A DNA stretch of 64,000 nt from Pyrrhosoma nymphula (taxonomy: Eukaryota; Arthropoda; Insecta; Odonata; Coenagrionidae). Shown in pieces: positions 34,690 through 45,306 of the stretch. Within the stretch, counting starts at the first letter, position 1, and each line of letters opens with the position of its first letter. The notes under the pieces were generated by a model, which was not told the DNA's origin, did no database searches, and saw nothing but the letters and a program-made list of their open reading frames with translations. Location of the stretch: positions 30,869,614-30,933,613 of the forward strand of contig OY754334.1 of NCBI GenBank assembly GCA_963573305.1, given 5' to 3'. The position numbers and the translations under genes are program-made.

Positions 34690-35745
34690 TTTAGTGATAA
34701 TTAGCGACAATAGTATAACTGTGTGTTATTTATTTGAATAGAGTTGATTCATCAGCATTGCTATTACAGAGCTTCGTAATGGGAAACATACTTGCTGGTC
34801 ATATATCTGTGTACAATTGCTCGGAAGAATAAATACCAACTCAAATGAAAAAAAAACATTTTGATACCCACTCGCTTATTAGTTAAATCAATACTAAGCT
34901 CTTCCATTTCAAAATCCGCCTCTTCATTAAATAATATTTCTATATTCATAAACTAATGAAGGCGGAAATGGACACAACTTTGCTGCCTCCTAGAAAAATT
35001 TAACGTGTTCGAAACCTTACCAGAGCAAGGCTATTACAATTGATTTTATCGTATGCCGGATTGTATTGTTGATTATAATTAGCGATAAAAGTAAAATTAT
35101 ATGTTATTTATTTGACTGGATTTGATTCATGATCATCATCATCATTGCTATTATCTCGCTTAATATCGGGAAAAATACTCACTGATCATGTATCTGTGCA
35201 TAATTACTCAGAAAAATAAAAAATGAAACGCGAGAAACATTACAAGGAAAAGATGTAAATACTCGAATATTTTTTGGGTCAATATTCAGCGATTTCATTT
35301 AAAATCTTCCCCTTCATACAATTATATTTATTCAATCACCAACAAATTCAGGTGGAAATGCGCGCAACTTTGCTACCAGATCAAGGAGGTTAGAAAAGAA
35401 ATGGAGGCGACATACCACTTGAAGCCATTGCAGTCGGCACAGTTTAGTCCTTCCTCTGGCTTACGTGTCCGGCGGTCGCTTTCGATTTTCGTCAAATCTA
35501 AGTTAAAAACAACAGACCAGGCGATGTTTTTTGACTGGTTTGGCAACACCTACTCGGCACAAAACCCTTCCCAAGCACCCCTATTCTTGCTTCACTTTCG
35601 CCCATGAGTATTCACGGTCATGCCTACTCCATTTCATTTTAACCTCCTTGTACCAGATCGCTTGTAAAATTGGGTGTGTTCTAATCCTTACCAGGGAGAG
35701 GTGATTGCAGGCGATTCTATCGGATGCCAGTAGATGGCATGCGAT
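34690..35745. repeat. Tandem duplication (period about 380-390 bp), second copy split by a MITE
   Basis: The first copy spans about 34690-35072 and the second about 35073-35745. Matched blocks are gataattagcga, tgttatttatttga, gtatctgtg, ggcggaaatg, caactttgct and ccttaccag. The second copy is interrupted at 35382-35650 by the MITE, so the duplication is older than the insertion. Confidence 0.72.
35382..35650. mobile_element. hAT-like MITE, copy 1, with 8-bp target duplication
   Basis: The ends caaggaggttagaaaag and aacctccttg are inverted repeats of about 33 bp. They are flanked by taccagat on both sides (35374-35381 and 35651-35658). Eight-base duplications and CA...TG-type ends are typical of the hAT superfamily. 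It is non-coding, 269 bp. Confidence 0.82.
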
Positions 35746-35749
35746 TTGG

Positions 35750-38345
35750 ATGCTTCCACGGAGGAAGTTACCGCTAGTCACTGCCCACGCCAGGTATGGT
35801 GCCAGAAATGTCGCCGTCTGTAAAGGGCTCGAAAAGGTTACGCCGCGACAATGTGGGTCAAAACAAATACTGAACTCCACATTTTCGCGTGTTTTGTAAA
35901 AAAATATTGCTTTCCCTCATGACAATCCTTAGCTTATAGGAAAGAAGATTAAGAAACTAAATATGTAGATCATTCGAGAATAATTAACACCTTTTCCCCG
36001 CCATATTACCCGACTGCAGTGCCATTACCATTGAACTTACTCCTTTCGACTTCATTTCCTGAAGTTATTTGGTAATATAAGACTTCCACCTTTCCACATA
36101 ACTGAAGGAGTTTTTGGGTGGTAATCGGATGGGAACTGACGAAGAAGTGAAAGAAACTATTTTAAGTTGGCTGGAATGAAAGGCGGCCAACTTCTTTGTT
36201 GAGGAGATCGTAAAGCTCTTGCCACGTCTGAATTAATGCCTGGATTTATTTGGGGACTATGTAGAAAAATAAACGATATTGTAAGTAGTAGTAGTAATAA
36301 TATTATTTTTTATATGTTTATTTTTTATGGCAAAACGGTTCTTACTTTAAAAATGACCCTCTTAACTCAAAAAATAAGATGGATTGATGCCTATATTTTA
36401 CCAGCATTGTTCCCTGGGTGTCAGGTTAATCAGTTTTTCGCGAAAGTGGCATTTATATGAGATGGAGAAATATTATTTTTACCCATACATCACCATTATC
36501 GATTTTGAACACCATGTAATAAACAGTTCGATTTGAAAAACAATTTTCCGGAAAGGTATAATTTTAATTTAAAAATATTTGATTTCGCGACATTGGAACC
36601 TGTCGATAAACCATAAGAGGCTTGTCAGGACCATGTTGACTATCTAAACATTGTGAAAGTAAGTATAAATTCAATGAATATTGTGATTTGAATTTCATGG
36701 CGATGTAATAATACGTTTTTAATTAATTTTTGTTAAATTACTTTAAAAATGAAATAAATGAAAAAATGTCATTCAATCCAAGGTTACGGAGGAACCACGT
36801 GACGAAAAGCACTACAGTTTAACATCCTATCCGACGGACTGTACTCAGCCTTTCAGCGCTTAAGTGGTGATGAGGAATTACGCCGAAAGTATTTTCGCCA
36901 TTAACGGAATTCGATCCCGGGTCCATGTGATGGGAAACCACGCCAACCGGATACCTCAATGTCATCTGCCAGCGAATACGTCACTTATTTTTTTTAATTT
37001 AACGAGGTGATATTGAGGGCATTAGAGGTATCCTAATCGAGGTTAGATTGCAGAAGATAAAAGTTTGCGAATTTAGTTATAGATTTCTAGCTTTTTTCAG
37101 CACAGCCTTGGACTGCATTTCGGTGCGGGGACTTCATTTGTTTGTGAGGTTGGACGATGAGAAGGCGTGGTGGCTCTTTCGACTCTTTCTTTTTTATACT
37201 CGGGAGTGGCCACGCCCATCACTAATTGATCGAATTCCTCACTTTTATCCTCGTTTCCTTTTTCCGATGGGAACATGCTTGCCTTGTTGTGTTCTTCAAT
37301 TTCCGTTCAGTCGGTGTAACTACTCTTTCAATTTGTTAGTGTTGCGAGGACCTCATAAATCTGAGCACCAATGAGTGGAAATTCAGCATGAAAAGTAAAT
37401 ATTTCGACTTAAACGGGATGCGAACTTGGGGGTCGATTCTCGAATTTCCGTGATAATGGTCCCACGCGAAAAGATCGAGCTGCCGCATGATTTCATAGAA
37501 GTATTGCATGCTACACAACCACTCGATAGTTTTCAATCAATAATTATCGCATGCGGACAAGATGTGACGATTATAGAACGCCGAATAGAATTTCCCTCGT
37601 GCGGATCCAGCTTGTAGGAAATGGACTTCTACATTGAAAATGGTCTTATGCGCAATTGCCACCATGCATCGCAACCACTATACTCTCAATGTCGCGCCTA
37701 AATAGGGATCGGGTTTCGCTGAAATTTTCCGCCATACCTGTTGTGATTTGAATTCGCAGTTCCCTAGGCCAGACCTACTCTAGCCACCAAACCAACCCGA
37801 TTCCCCTAGGTCTAGGAAATGAGAAGAAATATCGTTTCGTCGCACGGTCTTCGGTGCATGCATACAACGCCACGGCCGGAGAGAGTCAAACGGGTAGAGA
37901 AATGAGAGTAGACCTTTTTCGTGCATCGGATGCCTTTGGCGGCGGTTACCGGCATTCCTGGAATTCTGCACAGTCGAGTGACCTAATGCCATTCATCAGT
38001 CTCGCCCCGCGTGAAGTGACGTGGACGCTGTTTCACGTGGTGCTGGGGGTGGGGAAGGAAAGATGTATAATGGTGGGGAGAGGTATTATGCAAGCGAGGA
38101 GTTGGGTGGAGGAGAGGAGGTTTTGACGCTGAGATGGACGTGAGACGCTATCCGGCGCTTTGCCAGGCAACAGGTATTACATATACGATCCATCCTTGGA
38201 ATTAAGTTTCCTTACCAGAAGAATATTTTTCGCGCAAATTTACGTCGAAGAAGAGATTTAAGGTAGTTTGAGTGACTTTATTCCGTAGTCATCATAGAGA
38301 TCATATTAAATTTTCTTTTTAAATTTAAGCAACTGTAAGAATAAA
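35750..38345. other. Non-coding stretch with a SINE remnant
   Basis: No gene recognised. On the minus strand 36880-36985 has gaggtatccggttggcg and gacccgggatcgaattcc, resembling A box and B box parts of a tRNA-derived SINE. Open frames at 37048-37374 and 37854-38126 show no motif. Confidence 0.45.
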
Positions 38346-38350
38346 TCATT

Positions 38351-38527
38351 GTCACAAAAACACGGTACAAAGTTCCACTAATTATTTTATTGCTATCGAC
38401 CGGTTTCGACGACTAAAGCGTCATTTACAAGACCAAACAGTTTTGTCTTGTAAATGACGCTTTAGTCGTCGAAACCGGTCGACAGCAATAAAATAATTAG
38501 TGGCATTTTGTACCGTGTTTTTGTGAC
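38351..38527. repeat. Near-perfect 83-bp palindrome bearing hammerhead-like cores
   Basis: The arms 38351-38433 and 38445-38527 are inverted copies with only a few mismatches and an 11-bp spacer. The right arm carries aaatga, the stem gacg/cgtc, GAAA (38471-38474), accggt and GTC (38478-38480). The left arm is its mirror. The sequence gaaaccggtcg is shared with the Penelope-like end at 5939-5949. The CTGATGA block is altered. Confidence 0.75.
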
Positions 38528-38529
38528 AA

Positions 38530-39470
38530 AGATTTCTATCTTCAATTTCCACAAAGTATCACCACAATCGATTAATTTGAACTATAAGAAGGATGATTTA
38601 AATATTGTAGCGTTAATGACGCCAAACCTTTGTTTTAAATTGCAGAAGTTCTCAGTAATTAACTGAGTAGGCATGTATAAGGTTTTACCTTGACTATTTT
38701 TTTTCGGAAAAAGCCATCAAAACGGAAGATTATTTGCAACTCTGTAAAAATTACTACGGTAAGTATTTGATTTATTCTTAAAAATAGCTGAGAAAGCATG
38801 AAAACTATTCGCCGTTAAATTTATGACGAGATCTATACATTAAAGTACTCATTTTTTAAATGAAGTCTCTCTGGAGTGCATACCCGTACTATTTCCCGTA
38901 AAAAATTGGCAATATATTTAGTATATTTATGGCAAATATCTCGAAGAGTGTTATGGCAAATGGCTGATATTTTGTTATCATTGGAAAGATGAGATATTTC
39001 TCTTTATTAAGAGGTCAAATTCATTGAATTTTATTTGAAGTGACGGCTCGCTGAAACTACCTGAAATGGAAATGTAACGTATTCGGTCCCTACCCTTGGA
39101 GCCCCTTTACTCTGTCACGTTTTTCGCCTATTCGTAACTTATCAACCGTGGTTTGTTAATGGATATCCTTGGACACGTGAAGGTTGATTCAGTCGTTGGA
39201 AGCTATCAGTTTGCTTTAGTGCACAAACTTCAATTGTATCATTTCAACCGTCCATTTGCTTCAAACCCTGCGCACTAGGCAGCGAACGAGGAAGCGCAGT
39301 TCGAAACAGATCGGTAGCATTGTTGGCGTGCGTTGAAGTGTGTTGGGGTTGTTTGAAGGAAAACCACTCGAAGTTATTCCTTGTGGTATCTAAGGAGTCA
39401 CGTGGTACGAACCCGAATGGTAGGCCAATTTGGTGTGCCATAACTACTCGCGTGACTCCTGCTTAAACAT
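38530..39470. other. Non-coding stretch with family D repeat
   Basis: Positions 39240-39345 resemble 530-612 (cctgcgcactaggca, cagatcgg-agcattgttg). No gene recognised. Confidence 0.45.
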
Positions 39471-39479
39471 AGTGACAAC

Positions 39480-39764
39480 CAAGGAGGTTTAAATGAAATG
39501 GAGTAGGCATGACCGTGAACGCTCATGGGCGAAAGTGAAGCAAGAATAGGGGTGCTTGGGAAGGATTTTGTGCCGAGCAGGTGTTGCCAAATCAGTCACA
39601 AAACATCGCCTTATGTGTGGTTTTTAACTTAGATTTGACGAAAATCGAACTCGACTGCCAGACACGTAAGCCAGATGAAGGTCTAAACTGTGCCGACTGC
39701 AATGGCTGAATTGGCTTCAAGAGTCGAGTGGTATGTCGCCTCCATTTCTTTTCTAACTTCCTTG
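39480..39764. mobile_element. hAT-like MITE, copy 2, with 8-bp target duplication
   Basis: Same family as 35382-35650 but in the opposite orientation. It begins caaggaggtttaaatg, ends aacttccttg and is flanked by gtgacaac at 39472-39479 and 39765-39772. The two copies are similar across their whole length. Confidence 0.85.
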
Positions 39765-40879
39765 GTGACAACCGAGTTGTCACGAACAGCCGACAATGTG
39801 GTATCCACTAGGATTGAAGTAAATAAACAATGAAAATGGCTTGCTGTTTACTTGATGTATCGCTCACATGAATATTAAAACTTTGAAATACTCGATTATT
39901 TTGTCAAATAGGTAGCGCATGTTTAGCGTTAATTGTGAATCTAGTGTGCAGAACTTAATTTGTCATATTCTCGGGTAAAATGGGCTGGATACGGTTGGGT
40001 ATTTTGCAAACATTTTGGGCATGGTCAACAACGCAGTGAAACGGAATATGTCCTGCAAATTTGGTCGTTTTCACGTGGAATACCCCATCCGCGATTGATG
40101 TTTGCTTGTTGATTTCCACTTCTGGCGTCAGATACGGACAATGTAAAATTTTCAAGTAGGTACTCTGTGGTGCTTAGCAGTAAAAATCTTAATTTCAAAA
40201 GTACGATTTTCGAATGAATTCGTCAACCATTTAGGAAGCATTCGATCGTGAATTTTGTGAAGCTACAAAGCGCTACCTACCGGAAGGTTATCGAATTTTT
40301 CGCCTGCGGACATTGAGGTCATGGTACTAATACAGGCAAGGTTCCATTCATCGTTGTTCGTGTGCACTCAAGTGATATGATGTGTTTTGAGCCGTACTGA
40401 CTTCAACACCTTGAATGACCTCTTGAATTCAACTCTTGTTAGCTTGGTCATGGCTTACCTTACCTTATTAAATCGGTTTTAATTTTTGTGCTGTGTAGCC
40501 TATACAGATGTCACCATTAGTTGAATTGAGTAACTTCCGTAAATTCGAAGGAAGTCTCACATGGTACTGATTATAATTTGATTCGATTAGTCGCGAGCCG
40601 ACCCCGGACTTTATGAGAGAGAAATATAAATTATGATCTGAAACATTATATAGCGTCGTGGAGGAAACTAAGTAAATGAGAAATGGCCGTTTCATTGTTT
40701 AACATATGTAACAGTTCCACCATTTTAAGCCAGAAACGATGGGAGCTTTCCATTTCAAGGAGTTGAAGTTAGCGCACATCAGAACACAGCGGAACACTTC
40801 AGCGCACACGGACGACGTTGAATGGAACGATGTGCGCTTGCGAAATGTTTTGTAACCTGTCGATAGGTAGAATTTTTTG

Positions 40880-41318
40880 GGTGAACAACAGTCTAGGTCG
40901 AATGTTGTTGAGTTTAAAGTTGTTCAATTCGTTCTAAATTGCTACGGTCGTACAGACAGCGTTACACAGATGTTAAGCGAATTAGGCTGGGAGCCGCTAG
41001 AGACTCGGAGGCTGCGCGCTAGGCTTAGATTGCTTAAACAATTGAGAATAGATATCTTTCAGAGCGACACGGAGAACATCATATTAGAACCCCATTATAT
41101 TTCCAGGTCCGACAGAAGCGATAAATTAAGAGAGATATTTTGCCGAACGGATAGGTAAGGGAATTCGTTTTTCCCCCGAACAATAAGGGACTTTAATAAA
41201 TGCTAGGCGTAGTTTCATTGGAGCGTTTACTTTTTATATGTAAACGGCTGGTGTCCTAACACCCCCCGCCACACGCCTATTGAGGCGGCTTGCGGGGTAC
41301 TGTGTAGATGTAGATGAA
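40880..41318 (+). mobile_element. LINE family A, 3' end with nearly intact RT C-terminus
   Basis: An open frame (40877-41158) encodes KVVQFVLNCYGRTDSVTQML, SELGWEPLETRRLRARLRLL and SRSDRSDKLREIF. Downstream, NSFFPRTIRDFN continues after a stop. These are the closing segments of Jockey/CR1-type LINE reverse transcriptase. The tail ends in tgtagatgtagatga, the usual short repeat. It is 5' truncated, as most LINE copies are. Confidence 0.88.
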
Positions 41319-41429
41319 ACAAGTATTTGAAAATTAAGCTTTTTATCACAGAGTACATAATTAAAAACCTCACAATGTGCATATTTTACGCCTTTACTGA
41401 AAATAAACGAATTTGACAACAACCACGGA

Positions 41430-41645
41430 TGCCATAATCGACGTTCTTATGTTGTTTATTGCACATTAAGTTGACTCCCAATATGTTTTGAAATGCGCAG
41501 CCTATTGCGCAGGGTCGGTGACGAATCGAAGGCAAGTGCGCTGCTGTGTTGCGAAGTGATTAGCGCACTATAGCGAATGGAAGGCACCCGATTTCGCATG
41601 CCTTATTTTTATATATACCGTTAGATGCAAGGAGTGGAAAAACTT
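41430..41645. repeat. Interspersed repeat family D copy
   Basis: Resembles 8690-8865 (ataatcgacgttctta, aagtgcgctgctgtgttgcg, agcgaatggaa). Unknown nature. Confidence 0.55.
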
Positions 41646-41649
41646 CGTC

Positions 41650-44600
41650 TACACATGCCACCTCAAGGGTGCGTGGCAGGGGGTGATTCCACGCCAGGCT
41701 TGTTCTAACGGTCAAGTACACTATCTTGCTGTTCGTAGCTGTTTTACTATATGAACATTTATTTTGAATTCAGTGACGCAATACCACCACTAACTAAAAC
41801 TTTACTCAAGCAAGATGGACACTTCACTCATGCATGACGGGGTACATTTGTTAGAGGCCAGTCTTGCTGACATGCAAAATATTTTTTTTGAGAAAATTAG
41901 AAACGCATGAAACATGAAATTAATTATCTTCCCATACATACATTGAAATTGAAAACTGAAAAATAAAATAAAAAAGTATAAAAACTACGCGTAATAATAC
42001 AAAAAATAGCATAAAACAAGGCTACCTATAGTAGCGTTATTTTATGCTCTTTTTAACGTACCTAAAGTAAGCTATTTCCAAGTGTTGAAATATTTTATCA
42101 TAATGTTTAAGTATTGAATGTTTTCATCCAAATATCTGCTCCAGAGAAACGTATGTGTGTTGGATGGATCGGAAATTCATTTTTATCCAACAATGTGCAT
42201 TCATAAGCGCCCGCCAAAGCCATTAAGAGCAATGGAAGCCGTTAAAACTGTGCCACATTCGATTCCATAGCCTAGGTTAAATATCAATTTTACGAGGCGA
42301 CGCCACCAGCACCAATACATATTTTTTGCAAATGTGTTGGGCTTGGAAATTTACCAGATATTGAAATGGCCCTATGCATAATGACCAGGAAGATTCACAA
42401 CCCATTCTATATCCAATACCTTTAGCCTTGATATTCATAATATGCTGACAATATCGTTGATTGGCACGCCACACGACTACTTGAGTCAATACAAAATTTT
42501 GATCCCACCATTCTGTTTATGCCGTTGAAGAGAAATGTAATAAATTTCTCCGTGCTAACGTTCATACACTATTGGAACTTGCACTTAACGTACTGAATAG
42601 GTTAGCAAGTGGACAAATATATCTATTTCGTTATTACTAGTCCCAGTTATTAGTCCCAACCTCTGAGCCATTAGTTATCGCTTTTTAATGCGTTTCGCCA
42701 GCGGATATAGTGGTGACTCGCTCAGATCATTACTAAGCTATTTGTGTAATACCTAAATTGGTACCTAAAATTGGTAGTGGTTTATTTTCTGGAAAATTGG
42801 TGATCTAATATTAGCTCTTCGGAACAATAGCACGTTTCTGCGATGCTCAGGAAAGATTTTTTTCGACCTGAGTGTGGTATGTAATTTTTTCACGATCATG
42901 TATGAATTTCCATGAGGAAAATTCTACTCCATCACTTAAGAAGTCCTGCTGAAAATGATTCTCCTCGCGTCCTGCTGAAAATTATTCACATCAAGCCTGC
43001 ATCATTTTTCCGTGAGATTTTATCGGGATCGAGTTGCACCTATGCCCGTCAGGCTAAAAGTCCGCGGTTAGACTCCGAATCCAGGTTGATATTTTCTCTT
43101 GACATTCTCTGCGTATTTCGTCAGAGGTAAATACTCTAAAATCTTTTGTGATTAATTGTTGAAGTATTCAATTTTAGATTGATGGAGATACATTGAGGGT
43201 GTATTGATTTACTAATTCAGCCAAAAATATCTCTTATGCAATTGATATGTAACCGTTTTCAAACTTATTTTAAATGGCATTTTTGGCAACTGATTTAAAC
43301 TACCTAATTCGCACCGATTTTCTTTCTATATTTTCTTGATGCACTCTTTTAGAACTAATTTTCACTCACATTTCCGGCTCATTTTCAAACCTTTTTAACT
43401 CGTTTTTACTGCAGCTGATACGCAACTTCTGTTCAGGTAAAATATATCTTTTTCAATCGATTTTGAACTATTTTTAAAACTAATTTTTTTCGTATGCAAC
43501 TGAATTGAAACAGCTTTTCTTTTCTTTCAATTTGCCGTGAAATGAGGGACTATCATTCTATTGCTTTTTCGATATTACCGTTGAAATGAAATTTGCAAAG
43601 GTTTTCATATAGATTTACGGAGTTGCTTCGAAACATTAAGACCTAGTAACCAAATGACTAATCGTAGAAAGTTGCATTTTTTCTGTTTTCGCAAAACGAC
43701 ACCTGGCGTCATCTCATCCATCGATCCCCGTGGTTCGATTTCTGGTGAAGACGGATGTTTTTTCAAAGTATTTTGTAAAGCTTTATACTGTTGTATTTCC
43801 GGCAGAAGTGGACATCTTCACAGGCCTTTTTTAAGGGATCTTTAAGAATGAATCGGGAAGAAGAGGGAAGAAGCGATGGATGAAATGACGTCACGATCGT
43901 TATGGGAAGGTTGCCCGTCCATTCATCTTTAGACTCCTATAGGTACCTCGGGCAATTTTTGGAATATTTAAGAGATGATTTGCAAATGGTAATTTGTCAT
44001 GGTCCCCTGCACTTTAAAGTATAAAGCAGAAATCGTGATACACTCCCATTGCAGATCAAATGCAAACGAGTGAAAAAATGAGTTAAAAATCAGTTTAAAA
44101 TGAGTTGCAAACGAAATATTTTTATCTGGGAATGCAACATTTAAAAAAACTGAAATTATTATCACTAGACGATCCTACCTGATCCCCAAGACCTCAGTTT
44201 CCTCTTCCCCGAGCTTCCTCATCCCGTCTTCTATGCCTGGTCTTTTTCATCTCTTAACCATTGGCATGTCCCTGTTTATTCTCCCTTCCCTGTCCGCCAC
44301 CCTCCAATTTCATTCTCCTCTTATGCGTCCATTGTCCCACAACCACGTAACCATTCAATTACCTTATTGTCCTCGCCCGAATTGTCGTCGGTAATGTGAA
44401 CGCGCCTTCCATTGTGAAGTAGGTTGATTGCCGCACATTTTACTCATCTCCATCCCATTTAATGCCCAGTCGAGCGAAAATTACTTGCCGCTTGCCGAGA
44501 AGATATAATTTCCTTGAATTAAAGCAATTCTAAATCGTTCACAGATAAACGGGTACATTTTTCCAACATTAATGGATTCGTCAGAATAAGCGGTCGTTAA

Positions 44601-45170
44601 TGTGAAGACTAGTTTCCAGCTGCAGCTCTTCTACTGATTCTTTCTTCTCACAGCTAACCGTATCATTCTTACTGATTTCTCGTGATAGCCATGTTAGGTG
44701 AATCATTTTTGGCGCTAATACATACTTCACATCAGTGCGTCCGTCCACCATTTCTTTTTTCTGTTCTTTAACCTGTGATTTGATCTATATAGTAGCACTA
44801 CCCGAACATCCCGCGTTGTTGGCAAAGGTGTGAATTCAGAAATTTTTTGTGACAAATTGGTAACATTTATTTGGGCGAAATGACAAGAGCTGTGTTTGCA
44901 TAATAGTTACGAACATATGCTAATGCAAGGAATTGAAAAATCTTTTTCCATTCGCCTCATCTCAATTCAAAAACTCTATATTCTATTGCCATGAAAACTT
45001 ATATATTACTGTTGTATTAATCATGTGAAGCTATGAGACCATAGTAGACCAAGCACAGCGTCCATAGATGTTATCAGTAATAAGACAAATTTTGTACATT
45101 TCCCCCTTTGGTTGCATTATATTTAGTCTTCGCAAATAGAATGCTACAATGATCTGTTTTCTCTTTCCAG
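41650..45170. other. Non-coding stretch upstream of the first recognised exon
   Basis: This is expected to be an intron if the gene's first exons lie further left. No exon with an N-terminal sequence fitting the family was found. Open frames at 42912-43130 and 43654-43845 do not resemble the missing part. Confidence 0.45.
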
Positions 45171-45306
45171 TGGTCTATTGTGATTACACTGCATCTGGGC
45201 GTTCATTGCAGTTTATTGAAGACTATATACGGCAGGAAGTGCTACCAACCTATGGAAACACTCATACCACAACTTCCACCACATCCGCTCAAACAACTTT
45301 GTTCCG
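45171..45306 (+). CDS. Exon 1 (first recognised): N-terminal PLP fold, DYTASGRSL and GNTHTTTS
   Basis: The acceptor is ctctttccag and the donor is ccg|gtaggt. The exon enters with two bases of a split codon and leaves with two. It encodes VYCDYTASGRSL followed by FIEDYI and YGNTHTTTS, a strongly conserved opening of the class V aminotransferase family that includes cysteine desulfurases. Normal family members have roughly 20-40 residues before this point, so at least one upstream coding exon is missing. I looked in the preceding 5 kb for an exon ending in phase 1 and did not find a convincing one. Confidence 0.9.

Noticed and set aside
37048..37374. A 108-codon open frame as a gene
   Set aside because: Its composition is biased to Phe, Leu and Arg, it has no motif, and no splice partners were seen.
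42912..43130. The missing first exon of the desulfurase-like gene
   Set aside because: A donor-like gtaaat follows, but the encoded residues do not resemble the expected sequence before VYCDYTASG.
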